Assembly (NCBI GenBank): GCA_964397445.1
Contig: CAYNHZ010000002.1
Location: forward strand, 557,342-621,341
Length of the DNA: 64,000 nucleotides
Direction: 5' to 3'
From: CAYNHZ01 sp964397445
Lineage (GTDB): Bacteria > Bacteroidota > Bacteroidia > Bacteroidales > UBA932
The notes under the pieces were generated by a model that worked only from the letters and a program-made list of their open reading frames with translations, searched no databases and was not told the origin of the DNA. Made by a program: the position numbers and the translations under genes. The stretch's first letter is position 1. The number at the start of each line of letters is the position of its first letter. Shown here one piece after another: positions 44,982-53,396 of this stretch.

Positions 44982-45887
44982 ATGAAAAAAATCTTTTTCT
45001 TTCTTCAAATCTCACTCCTGACAACATTAATCACCTCGTGCGGATGGAATAATAAATCCCAAACAATTGATCTTCACAACTCTCAAAACAGCCTCGATTG
45101 GGAAGGGACATACTCAAATATTCTTCGTGCTGCAGATTGTCCGGGTATATACACAATGATAGCAGTAGATAGTTCAAAATACGAAGTGTTTAATAAATAT
45201 CTTGAAAGGGATGTTACAACACTATCAAAAGGGGATATTCAATGGAGAGATAGCGGAGATTCGATAAAAATAGAGAACACTATGTACAAAGTAATTGAAG
45301 GGGGATTAGTAAGTGAATACGATACTCTGTTTAAAGTGTCAGATGATATTAAAATCCCAATTCAGTTTTACACCACCTATATGAAAGAGGATAAAACAGG
45401 TAAAGATGCTTCTGTGTCAATATATTTCAAGGGAGATAATCAATTTGCCGACTTCAATTATCAAGATAAAACCTATAATCTTTCTCTTAATAGGAAGAAT
45501 TTTCAAACATCACAATATACAGACACCCTTGTGAGTCTCACAATGGAAATTATCGATCCGGCTCCTAAAGATGTTACAAAACCATTTTTTAACGATGGAG
45601 TGAAAAAACATCTGTTCACAATTGTAGGCCCCAATAATTATATTTTTATTACAGAGGAGAACAATGGTGCCCCTATCAGTTTTGACGTCACATATTATAA
45701 CGACTACGACTTTGGCTGTGTTTTACTACTAAACAGCAATTACAATGAGTGTTATTGCCTTCAAAAAATTGAGAGTTCCGCAAAGAATGCGGAGTACTCG
45801 GATGGTATAGTTGAGTGGAGAAGTGGTAACAAAAATTCCATTTTTGTAAAAGATGGTATAGAATACATTTATAAAAATTCCCTATGA
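44982..45887 (+). CDS. Lipoprotein with NlpE-like and MliC-like domains
   Basis: A 301-residue lipoprotein (lipobox LITSCGWNN). Residues 38-130 resemble the NlpE N-terminal domain (WEGTYSNILRAADCPGIYTM), but the CxxC pair of copper-responsive NlpE is reduced to one cysteine (AADC). The rest contains two segments like MliC lysozyme-inhibitor repeats, about 140-200 (FADFNYQDKTYNLSLNR) and 240-300 (SSAKNAEYSDGIVEWRSGNK). I infer an envelope-protective or wall-associated function; the domain calls are by eye. Its stop overlaps the next gene by 4 bp. Confidence 0.6.
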   Translation: MKKIFFFLQISLLTTLITSCGWNNKSQTIDLHNSQNSLDWEGTYSNILRAADCPGIYTMIAVDSSKYEVFNKYLERDVTTLSKGDIQWRDSGDSIKIENTMYKVIEGGLVSEYDTLFKVSDDIKIPIQFYTTYMKEDKTGKDASVSIYFKGDNQFADFNYQDKTYNLSLNRKNFQTSQYTDTLVSLTMEIIDPAPKDVTKPFFNDGVKKHLFTIVGPNNYIFITEENNGAPISFDVTYYNDYDFGCVLLLNSNYNECYCLQKIESSAKNAEYSDGIVEWRSGNKNSIFVKDGIEYIYKNSL

Positions 45888-46702
45888 TCAGTCACCTTCT
45901 TCTCATTGTGATCTCAACATTACATTTTGGGTTAGTCTCACCAAACGACACCAAAGAGAATGTTGAGATATTCAATAAAGCAATGGAAAAATTATCACCA
46001 TATAAAGAGCTCTCATACAATGAATTAGTAACCAAAACTGCCATCTATTTTTTAAACACTCCATACACTGCCTCAACAATAGAGAGCTCTCCTGAAAAAC
46101 TCATAGTAAATCTTAGAGAGACCGATTGTATTCTGTTTGTAGAGATGTGTATCGCCATATCTCAAACCATAAAAGGGGATCAATCTCACTTCTCTGATTT
46201 TTGTGAAAATGTGAGAAAACTGAGGTACAGAGATGGAATCATTGATGGGTACGATTCAAGACTTCACTACACATCTGAATGGATACTGCAAAACTCTAAA
46301 AGAGGGGTTTTTTATGAGGTAAGTCAGTCATTTGGGGTGGAGAGGAAACAGATATTTTCATTTATGTCTGACCACCCGATGAATTATAAAGCAATGCAAA
46401 ACGATCCGGAAATGGTGACAAAAATTAAAGAGAGGGAGATCTCACTTAACAATGCCGCTCCCTTTTACTATATTCCCCAGAAAAAAATCGCCTCAATTAA
46501 GAAACAGATAATAAATGGGGATATTATTTGCTTTGTAACAGATGTTCCCGGATTGGATATTTCCCATCTTGGAATAGCATACTGGAGAGGTGGTGAGTTA
46601 TATTTTATTCACGCATCCTCTAAAGAGAAAAAGGTAGTTATAGAGACAAGGAGACTTGAAGAGTATGCAAAAAAAGGGATAAGGTTACTGAAATTCAGAT
46701 AA
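45884..46702 (+). CDS. DUF1460 family secreted amidase (N-acetylmuramoyl-L-alanine amidase-like)
   Basis: A 272-residue NlpC/P60-like protein with a hydrophobic N-terminal signal. Catalytic candidates are the cysteine in NLRETDCILFVEMC and the histidine in DISHLGIAYWRGG. Members of PF07313 hydrolyse cell-wall peptides or anhydro-muropeptides. The ATGA overlap with the preceding lipoprotein suggests the pair work together. The last 9 codons form half of an inverted repeat that ends the oppositely directed AOR transcript. Confidence 0.85.
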   Translation: MISHLLLIVISTLHFGLVSPNDTKENVEIFNKAMEKLSPYKELSYNELVTKTAIYFLNTPYTASTIESSPEKLIVNLRETDCILFVEMCIAISQTIKGDQSHFSDFCENVRKLRYRDGIIDGYDSRLHYTSEWILQNSKRGVFYEVSQSFGVERKQIFSFMSDHPMNYKAMQNDPEMVTKIKEREISLNNAAPFYYIPQKKIASIKKQIINGDIICFVTDVPGLDISHLGIAYWRGGELYFIHASSKEKKVVIETRRLEEYAKKGIRLLKFR

Positions 46703-46711
46703 CCTTATCCC
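46668..46711 (-). terminator. Intrinsic terminator of the AOR gene, nested in the DUF1460 gene
   Basis: GGGATAAGGTTA (46676-46687) and TAACCTTATCCC (46700-46711) form a perfect 12-bp stem. Read on the minus strand, the direction of the AOR gene, the stem is followed by seven Ts (46669-46675). The upstream arm and T tract lie within the last codons of the convergent DUF1460 gene. Confidence 0.85.
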
Positions 46712-46727
46712 AATAATTCTATCTCCA

Positions 46728-48884
46728 CTACTGAAGAGGAGCAACAACTTCTATCAATTCAGGCATATCCATCCCTATTTTCTTTAAGAAGTCAATAGTA
46801 GGCACACCATTATTATTCCAACCCCTCCTTTTGTAAACAGCATCGAGAAGACTCTCATACCGCTCTTCTCTATATTTGCGAAGGGCATCACTCCGCTTTT
46901 GCATAGTCATCTTAGATGTATCGAGGCCAACCAACTCCCTCAACTGTTTATCGTATTTCTCCTCACGAGATTTATACTCCTCCAAAGTGACAGGGCCACA
47001 AGCACGATAGGGCTGAGCATCGTGTTCGCGAAGTCCGTAACCAAGACGAATATTAAATATTTTTTGGAAATTATATACCCTCTCAGACTGCTCGACAAGG
47101 GTATGTTTATCTATATTTCTTCCAGTCACTGCATTAAATACAGTTACATAATTATCAACGTGTTCAGGTACCTTAGAGGGCTCATCTGTCATAGCATTGT
47201 CAGCAGGCTCTACATCGTTCCAACAAAGTTTACAAAAACCTGCCAACCCAAACCAAGTCCTAAACATCGGAAAGTAGTGCAACGCTTCTGCTTTATTCTC
47301 AAATGTTGGAATTGCATTATTTACCATATCCATAAAGATCAGCCAAGCCTCATCGTGCTGAGGTCCTTTATTAGTCATCGCATATCCCCCTTGTTGAGCC
47401 AAAGATTCGCGTGGAATATACATTGAATACTCCATCCCTTTATTTTCCATAGCTATGTCTTTCAGAAACTTAGCATCACCCCAACCATTTTTCACAAACA
47501 ACTCTTTCATCTTTTTAACCCCCATCCCTGCAACTAATCCAAACCCCTCTCCCCTTGCGAGTTGATGCATACACTCTAAAGCCGACTCTCCATTACCCCA
47601 AGTAAAATCAAGTCCCCCTGTCCTTTCGCTGTTAAGGATACCATTTTCCCAGCACTCCATTATAAATCCCACAATATTGCCCCAAGAGATCGTACAAATC
47701 CCATATGTATCACAATAGAAATTTTGCTCGATAATATTTCTCGGATCAAAAACCCCTTCATTGGATCCAAGTGCTGCAGCGGTCTCATATTCGGGACCAT
47801 CCACAATCACTTTTTGGCCCTTATAAGGTCCGGTCAACAATTCGAAATCATCGACCCCCTTAGCACACTGCATAGCACAACCAAGCCAACACCCATCAGG
47901 AACCCCTTGAGTAAACCATTTCTTCCAAACCTCCAAATCTATTTTTGGACAATCTTTATGATCACCAAACTTATAATTCATAACAGGAAGAATATCATAC
48001 TTCTCCATAACCCCCATAAGGTGAGCAGTACCCACTTTACGCATTTGACATTGAACATCATCAAGATCTCGCATCTCCTTGGCATATCTCCTACCCCTCT
48101 CCATAATCGCCTCCATATCAACAACATTATTTAGATTACCGGAAACTCTTGGCACTTTAGCCACTATTGCACGAACATTCTTTTGACGAAGAAGAGTACC
48201 GATACCACCACGACCTGCCTGTTTCAACCTGATTTTTTTGCGGCGAACATCGTAAAAAGTAAAATTCAGCATCCCTATAAGTGAGTGATCTGCAGCAGTT
48301 CCAGTAGAAACAACAGAGACATTAATCTTATCTTTCTCATCATTTGCAAACATCTCGTGAAGTTCCTCCCCAATAAGGTGAGAGTCAATGTGTAACTCCT
48401 TCGGTGCCTCAAAGATCTCCACTTCGTGGTCAACACCATTTATATAGATAATAACCTCCTCTTTAGAAATTCCTTGCAATTCAAAAGCATCAAAACCGCT
48501 AAACTTCAAGTGGGGACCAAAATGGCCACCTACATTTGAATCTATAACTCTATCAGTCTGAGGTGAAATGGCCACGCAAATACTTTTGCCTGTACCCGAA
48601 TATTGGGTAATTCCACATACAGGTCCTCCGGAAATTACGATCTCATTTTCGGGATCTCTCCATTTTGTCGTAGGTTTAACCGCATCCCAAAGCATTCTGA
48701 GACCATAACCTTTACCCCCGACAAAAATCTCTTTCACTTTGGGATCAATCTCCCTTACCTCCATTTTCTTTGCACCTACATTTATATATAGGCTTTGATC
48801 GGTGTAACCTTTATCCAATTCCCTCCACTTATAGGGGAATTTAGCCAACACCTTACGCTCTGCTTTAATTTTTTGAATGTCCAT
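46728..48884 (-). CDS. aor: Tungsten-containing aldehyde:ferredoxin oxidoreductase family protein
   Basis: A 718-residue AOR-family enzyme, longer than the roughly 600-residue archaeal enzymes. Domain 1 with the pterin-binding motifs runs from about residue 30 to 235 (FVGGKGYGLRMLWD, SGGPVCGITQYSGTGKS, NVGGHFGPHLKFSGFDA, GRGGIGTLLRQKNVRAI). The Fe-S cluster cysteines appear as DGCWLGCAMQCAKG, plus a later GFCKLCWNDVEP. Spacing CX3CX3C differs from the usual CX2CX3C. It should oxidise aldehydes or reduce acids with ferredoxin via a bis-pterin tungsten cofactor. The flanking Wtp transporter and pterin genes support tungsten. Promoter TATTTTTG at 48912-48919 (minus). Confidence 0.92.
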   Translation of the reverse strand: MDIQKIKAERKVLAKFPYKWRELDKGYTDQSLYINVGAKKMEVREIDPKVKEIFVGGKGYGLRMLWDAVKPTTKWRDPENEIVISGGPVCGITQYSGTGKSICVAISPQTDRVIDSNVGGHFGPHLKFSGFDAFELQGISKEEVIIYINGVDHEVEIFEAPKELHIDSHLIGEELHEMFANDEKDKINVSVVSTGTAADHSLIGMLNFTFYDVRRKKIRLKQAGRGGIGTLLRQKNVRAIVAKVPRVSGNLNNVVDMEAIMERGRRYAKEMRDLDDVQCQMRKVGTAHLMGVMEKYDILPVMNYKFGDHKDCPKIDLEVWKKWFTQGVPDGCWLGCAMQCAKGVDDFELLTGPYKGQKVIVDGPEYETAAALGSNEGVFDPRNIIEQNFYCDTYGICTISWGNIVGFIMECWENGILNSERTGGLDFTWGNGESALECMHQLARGEGFGLVAGMGVKKMKELFVKNGWGDAKFLKDIAMENKGMEYSMYIPRESLAQQGGYAMTNKGPQHDEAWLIFMDMVNNAIPTFENKAEALHYFPMFRTWFGLAGFCKLCWNDVEPADNAMTDEPSKVPEHVDNYVTVFNAVTGRNIDKHTLVEQSERVYNFQKIFNIRLGYGLREHDAQPYRACGPVTLEEYKSREEKYDKQLRELVGLDTSKMTMQKRSDALRKYREERYESLLDAVYKRRGWNNNGVPTIDFLKKIGMDMPELIEVVAPLQ

Positions 48885-48901
48885 AATTGGTGATTATTCT
48901 A

Positions 48902-48919
48902 TACTTTTGCACAAAAATA
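48902..48919. promoter_or_regulatory. Overlapping divergent -7 boxes of aor and the thiF-like gene
   Basis: TACTTTTG at 48902-48909 (plus) serves the ThiF-like gene, 16 nt before its ATG. TATTTTTG at 48912-48919 (minus) serves the AOR gene, 27 nt before its ATG. Only 2 bp separate them, so the two promoters probably exclude or influence each other. Confidence 0.55.
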
Positions 48920-48925
48920 AGAACA

Positions 48926-49507
48926 ATGACCGATTTACCCAAAATTAAACAAAATATCGGCTCAAAAAAAGTTGGGATAGCAGGGGCAGGAGGACTCGGA
49001 TCAAATTGTGCAGCCGCATTAACAAGATCAGGAGTTGGTAAAATCGTAATTGCCGACTACGATACTGTCTCTGAAAGCAACTTGAACAGACAGTTTTACT
49101 TTAGTGATCAAGTTGGGATGAATAAAGTTGAGGCACTATTGATCAATCTTAAAAGGATAAATCCTGATATTGAGATAGAGACTGTTTATGACAGAGTTAC
49201 AAAAGAGAATGCCTTGAATCTATTTAGCGACTGCGATGTTATTGTAGAAGCATTGGATAGTGCAGTCGAAAAAGGGTGGTTCATTGAATATATCACTTCG
49301 GAACTCCCAAATATTCCACTTGTTGCGGCATCAGGGATTGCAGGGATCGGAAATTTAAATCTTCTTGAGGTAAATAAATATGGAAATCTCTATATTTGCG
49401 GAGATCAGATATCAGAAGTTGATCAAGATAACCATCCTTACGCCCCAAAAGTGGGTATAGTGGCATTGATGGAGGCAGATACTGTTTTACATCTTCTATC
49501 AAAATAA
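48926..49507 (+). CDS. ThiF/MoeB-like sulfur-carrier adenylyltransferase (ThiF family 2)
   Basis: A 193-residue E1-like protein with the nucleotide-binding KVGIAGAGGLGSNCAAALTR, the arginine finger region SNLNRQFYFSDQVGMNK and VIVEALDSAVEK. It is shorter than MoeB and lacks its zinc-binding CxxC pairs, matching the ThiF family 2 type. It would adenylate the C-terminal glycine of the sulfur carrier encoded 13 bp downstream. In this locus I infer a role in molybdopterin/tungstopterin sulfuration rather than thiamine synthesis. The ATG at 48926 fits the promoter; the longer frame covers it. Confidence 0.85.
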   Translation: MTDLPKIKQNIGSKKVGIAGAGGLGSNCAAALTRSGVGKIVIADYDTVSESNLNRQFYFSDQVGMNKVEALLINLKRINPDIEIETVYDRVTKENALNLFSDCDVIVEALDSAVEKGWFIEYITSELPNIPLVAASGIAGIGNLNLLEVNKYGNLYICGDQISEVDQDNHPYAPKVGIVALMEADTVLHLLSK

Positions 49508-49520
49508 AATAAAAAAATGT

Positions 49521-49736
49521 ATGGGAAGAACAATGACAATTACTCTTAATAATAGACAGGAAACTTTCAATAAATCCCCTATGACAATCTTAGAGATAAT
49601 GGATACCAAATCTTTTATTTTCAGAATGTTAGTGGTCAAATTAAATGGCATTCTCGTGACTCGGGAGTTTTATGACTCAACACTTGTCAACAATGGTGAC
49701 CACCTTGAGATTATCCACCTTGTAAGTGGCGGATAA
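49521..49736 (+). CDS. ThiS/MoaD-like sulfur carrier protein
   Basis: A 71-residue ubiquitin-like protein ending in the required Gly-Gly (HLVSGG). The core LVVKLNGILVTREFYDSTLV and GDHLEIIHLVSGG are closest to ThiS in pattern. With no thiamine genes nearby and a full set of pterin genes around it, it may serve as the MoaD-type sulfur donor for the pterin cofactor. The ATG at 49533 is an alternative start that gives a more usual N-terminus (MTITLNNRQE). Confidence 0.85.
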   Translation: MGRTMTITLNNRQETFNKSPMTILEIMDTKSFIFRMLVVKLNGILVTREFYDSTLVNNGDHLEIIHLVSGG

Positions 49737-49777
49737 TCTTCTATTTATTGAAAATAATAAAATTTTTATCGAAAACA

Positions 49778-51106
49778 ATGAACACAATGAATGAGAAAAA
49801 AATAATTGCACTTATTCACCAAGAGGTCAAACCTGCATTAGGATGTACAGAACCTATTGCAGTTGCCCTCGCAGTTGCCCGGAGTTGCGAAGCTCTCGGC
49901 TGTATTCCTCAAGAAATAGAGGTTGAGGTAAGTGCAAATATCTTAAAAAACGGTATGGGTGTAGGCATCCCAGGCACAGGGATGATAGGTCTTCATATTG
50001 CAGCCGCATTGGCTGCTGTTTGCGGAAAATCGGAATACCGACTTGAAGTGCTTAAAGACCTCACTCAAGATGCTGTAACAGTGGCAAAAAAGATGATAGA
50101 AGAGGGAAAGGTTAAAATAACCCTTTCCAAAACGAAATCAAAACTATACATCTCAGCAACTACAAAGTCATTGGATTATTCAGGCAATATCCTCCACTGT
50201 TCCAATGCAATAATCAAGGACAATCACGACTCCATCATCAAAGTTACATTGGATGATAAAGTCCTATTTGAAATCGCGCCGTCCGAAAATAGGGAAAATA
50301 CAGATGGAGCTGATGATAATAAATTGGACCTCACAAATTTTGCAAAAGAGCTTACAGTTGAAGATATTTATAAATTCGGCACATCTGTATCGTTCAAAGA
50401 TATTGAGTTTATCCTCGAGTCCGTCACCCTAAATAGAGCATTAGTAGATGAAGGGTTGAAGAATAATTACGGATTGCGGGTTGGTAAAACACTCCTTGCG
50501 AATGACAATAAAGTGGTGTATGGAGATACCTATTTAAGTTATGCAATGGCTTTGACAGCAGCTGCATCGGATGCACGTATGGCAGGATGTACCCTTCCTG
50601 CAATGAGTAATTCGGGGAGTGGTAATCAAGGAATAACAGTAACAGTCCCGGTTATTGCAATTGCTGAAAAAACAAATGTAAGCCAGGAACAGCTTGCAAG
50701 AGCCCTTGTTATCAGCCATTTGATAGCTATCCATATCAAAGGACATCTTGGAAAACTCTCTGCCCTTTGCGGCTGTGTAATAGCCTCTACCGGAGCTGCG
50801 TGCGGCATAGTCTATCTTCGAGGTGGGGGATATCAAGAGATGTGTTCTGCGGTAAAGAATATGACAGGCAATATAACCGGAATGGTTTGTGATGGTGCTA
50901 AAGTGGGTTGCGCCCTTAAAGTTACATCCGGAGTAGCTTGTGCATTGCAATCAGCCGTTTTAGCACTCGACAATATATGTATCTCATCCAATGATGGAAT
51001 CATTGAAAACGATATTGAAAAAACAATTTCTAATTTAGGAAAAATAGGTTCTATCGGAATGCAATCTACTGATGATATGATCCTTGAAATAATGGTATGC
51101 AAATAA
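49778..51106 (+). CDS. L-cysteine desulfidase/UPF0597 family (CyuA-like)
   Basis: A 442-residue iron-sulfur enzyme related to the alpha subunit of L-serine dehydratase. The N-terminal KPALGCTEPIAVALAVAR contains the first conserved cysteine. Others lie in DARMAGCTLPAMSNSGSGNQG and AKVGCALKVTSGVACALQSA, as expected for the 4Fe-4S centre. It releases sulfide, ammonia and pyruvate from cysteine. Between sulfur-carrier and tungstate-uptake genes it could supply sulfide for the pterin dithiolene or the sulfido ligand of tungsten. The open frame extends to a TTG at 49748; ATG 49778 or 49787 is preferred. Confidence 0.88.
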   Translation: MNTMNEKKIIALIHQEVKPALGCTEPIAVALAVARSCEALGCIPQEIEVEVSANILKNGMGVGIPGTGMIGLHIAAALAAVCGKSEYRLEVLKDLTQDAVTVAKKMIEEGKVKITLSKTKSKLYISATTKSLDYSGNILHCSNAIIKDNHDSIIKVTLDDKVLFEIAPSENRENTDGADDNKLDLTNFAKELTVEDIYKFGTSVSFKDIEFILESVTLNRALVDEGLKNNYGLRVGKTLLANDNKVVYGDTYLSYAMALTAAASDARMAGCTLPAMSNSGSGNQGITVTVPVIAIAEKTNVSQEQLARALVISHLIAIHIKGHLGKLSALCGCVIASTGAACGIVYLRGGGYQEMCSAVKNMTGNITGMVCDGAKVGCALKVTSGVACALQSAVLALDNICISSNDGIIENDIEKTISNLGKIGSIGMQSTDDMILEIMVCK

Positions 51107-51113
51107 ATTATAT

Positions 51114-52271
51114 ATGAAAATCAAAAATCTTTTATTATCAATCTTTTTACCTGTAATACTCTTTTCTTGTAAAAACCTAAACATTGACGGCATTAGCGGT
51201 TCAACCCTTATTTGGCAGTCAGGTTCAAACAATTTTTACAATCAAGAGGCATCTGCTACCCTTAAAGGGGATAATCTTATAACAATAAATGGTGAAGTAG
51301 ATGAGGTGGCTAAAATCAAATTATCTAAAATGCCTCTAAGGTCAGTTACGGTAAGGGAGGCACGTATAAGCGGAGACCATTTTAAGGGGGAGATTATCGA
51401 TAGCGTAGGGTTTAAATATTCAACACCAACTAAAGAGAACCCCGCTCAGATAGCCCCAAACGGAGCCCCGTCAATTTCAAAAGATGGAATTGATTTTTAT
51501 GGCACATATAGGTATGATGGATACGCCCTTTGCGATATTTTGAGCGAAATAAAAGTAAATAAAGAGAGTAAAGAGGAGTTTTGGCCCCCTGTCGATTTAT
51601 ATATTGAGGTTAGAAACGATCGTGGCGACTGTACTGTCTTCTCTTGGGGAGAGCTATTTTATAGTGCAGATATGTACGGAATAGTTATAGCAAAAAGGGT
51701 AACAAGGGTTATGACAGGAAAAACCGGAGAGCTTTGGTCTATTCCGAGTCAAACACAGCTCGTCGTCTCCTCCGATCTCTTCTCCGAAAGAAATATCCCA
51801 AATCCTACAACCATTACTATCAAATCATTAAAGGGTAATTACATAGTAAACAGAGATTCTACACTATTTTTAGAGCATCCAAAATATTTTACTATCAAGG
51901 ATCAATCTAATCAAACACTTGCAACTATTTCCACATTTTCCGATACCATCCCTACCATCTCATATCCGGCAATATACTATGGCCACGGAATGGGATATAA
52001 AGGGGAGAGGGAGTTTAAAGGCCAGATGTTAAGAGACTATCTAACCCCATTCCTCTCAAAATATGATTCCAAAATATTAAGGGAAGGGTTAGTAAGCATA
52101 TCAGGAATTGACGGCTATCGTTCCTCATTCTCAATCTCTGAAATAATAAACAGAAACGACCAGAGAGAGGTATTATTAATGGATAATTATTCAATTTACG
52201 CAGGATGCGATGCTTTTGCAGATAGATCTATAAAAGGTTTAACAGAAATAAGGATAATATTTCCCGATTAA
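51114..52271 (+). CDS. Lipoprotein with two molybdopterin-oxidoreductase-like (SUOX-fold) modules
   Basis: A 385-residue lipoprotein (lipobox VILFSCKNL). Two segments share the pattern of the sulfite-oxidase-type pterin-binding fold: about residues 60-245 (LITINGEVDEVAKIKLSKMP, YDGYALCDILSEIKVNKES, CTVFSWGELFYSADMYGIVI) and about 275-385 (FKGQMLRDYLTPFLSKYD, GIDGYRSSFSISEIINRNDQ). I do not recognise a named family. It lies 7 bp after the desulfidase gene and before wtpA, and ends at a terminator. It may bind a pterin or oxyanion at the envelope; that is inference. Confidence 0.55.
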   Translation: MKIKNLLLSIFLPVILFSCKNLNIDGISGSTLIWQSGSNNFYNQEASATLKGDNLITINGEVDEVAKIKLSKMPLRSVTVREARISGDHFKGEIIDSVGFKYSTPTKENPAQIAPNGAPSISKDGIDFYGTYRYDGYALCDILSEIKVNKESKEEFWPPVDLYIEVRNDRGDCTVFSWGELFYSADMYGIVIAKRVTRVMTGKTGELWSIPSQTQLVVSSDLFSERNIPNPTTITIKSLKGNYIVNRDSTLFLEHPKYFTIKDQSNQTLATISTFSDTIPTISYPAIYYGHGMGYKGEREFKGQMLRDYLTPFLSKYDSKILREGLVSISGIDGYRSSFSISEIINRNDQREVLLMDNYSIYAGCDAFADRSIKGLTEIRIIFPD

Positions 52272-52281
52272 ATAAAAAAAT

Positions 52282-52314
52282 AGGCGACATTAATCACAAC
52301 GTCGCCTTCTTCTT
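52282..52314 (+). terminator. Intrinsic terminator of the thiF-thiS-desulfidase-lipoprotein operon
   Basis: AGGCGAC (52282-52288) and GTCGCCT (52301-52307) form a 7-bp stem with a 12-nt loop, followed by TCTTCTT. It lies 10 bp after the lipoprotein stop. The remaining 180 bp to wtpA hold no gene. Confidence 0.7.
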
Positions 52315-52490
52315 ACAACTAAATGATCGGGTACTGTTTATTTATTATTTCCCACAAAATAATAAAATAACCCTAAAAGAACTATTAGATTTATCGACAG
52401 CAAAGTTATTAGTGATATACAAATACCCCATTGTAATTTAATACTATTTTCTTTGTAAATTAACGAAATCCATTAAGAATTAATAATAAT

Positions 52491-53396
52491 ATGAAACATT
52501 ATATCAAAAATTTCTTTTTTCTGCTTTTATTATCAGTATTAATAGTCTCCTGCAATACAAATAGCAAAGAGAATACTCTTACTATCTTCAATGCTGGAAG
52601 TCTTTCAAAACCATTAAAAAAGATTGCTGAGGGGTTTAAGTCTCTTCATCCAAATGTGAAGATTGAGATGGAGAGTTCGGGGAGCATCGATTGTGTAAGG
52701 AAAATAACAGAACTCGGAAGAGAGTGTGATGTTTTGGCTTCAGCTGATTATACTGTGATAGATCAACTTATGATTCCCGATTTTGCAGAGAAAAATATCC
52801 CTTTTGCCGGAAATGAGATGACTTTAGTGTATCGAAAAGAGTCCAAATTTTCTCAGTCTATCAATGATACCAATTGGTATGAGATCCTTTTACGTCCCGA
52901 TGTATATATCGGCAGATCAGATCCTAATGCAGATCCTTGTGGTTACCGTACCATCCTGACACTCCAATTAGCACAGAAATATTATAGTAATGATGGATCA
53001 TTGCCATTTGAAATCGAACAATTTACATCAAAAGACAATAGATTTATCAGACCAAAAGAGGTGGATCTTCTATCTCTGCTCGAGAGTGGCGCGGTAGATT
53101 ATATTTTTATTTACAAATCAGTAGCTATTCAACACCACTTAAACTATTTAGAGCTACCAAAAGAGATAAATCTCGGAGATCCAAATCTAAAAGAGTTATA
53201 TTCGAGTGTAGAAGTTAGTGTAAGAGGTTCAAAACCGGGTGAGGTATTGACGATAAAAGGGACACCTATTCTATATAGTATAACCATCCCTAAATGTGCT
53301 AATAATCCTAAGCTTGCACAAGAGTTTATTGATTATCTTCTATCAGAATCTGGAGACAAGGTTTTTGAAGAGATGGGACAAAAGGTCTCCTATTGA
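52491..53396 (+). CDS. wtpA: Tungstate-binding lipoprotein WtpA
   Basis: A 301-residue substrate-binding lipoprotein of an ABC importer (lipobox LIVSCNTNS). The signature of the WtpA class is strong: TIFNAGSLSKPL, MESSGSIDCVRKITELGREC, DVLASADYTVIDQ, FAGNEMTLVYR, NWYEILLRPDVYIGRSDPNA, DPCGYRTILTLQLA. WtpA binds tungstate, and more weakly molybdate, with octahedral coordination. The permease and ATPase genes are on the opposite strand immediately downstream, and the last 7 bp overlap the end of the ATPase gene. No exact TAnnTTTG box was found upstream. Confidence 0.93.
   Translation: MKHYIKNFFFLLLLSVLIVSCNTNSKENTLTIFNAGSLSKPLKKIAEGFKSLHPNVKIEMESSGSIDCVRKITELGRECDVLASADYTVIDQLMIPDFAEKNIPFAGNEMTLVYRKESKFSQSINDTNWYEILLRPDVYIGRSDPNADPCGYRTILTLQLAQKYYSNDGSLPFEIEQFTSKDNRFIRPKEVDLLSLLESGAVDYIFIYKSVAIQHHLNYLELPKEINLGDPNLKELYSSVEVSVRGSKPGEVLTIKGTPILYSITIPKCANNPKLAQEFIDYLLSESGDKVFEEMGQKVSY

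Noticed and set aside
49521..49736. Thiamine biosynthesis ThiS function for the sulfur carrier
   Set aside because: Pattern is ThiS-like, but there are no thiamine synthesis genes nearby, and the AOR/pterin context fits a cofactor role better. It remains possible.
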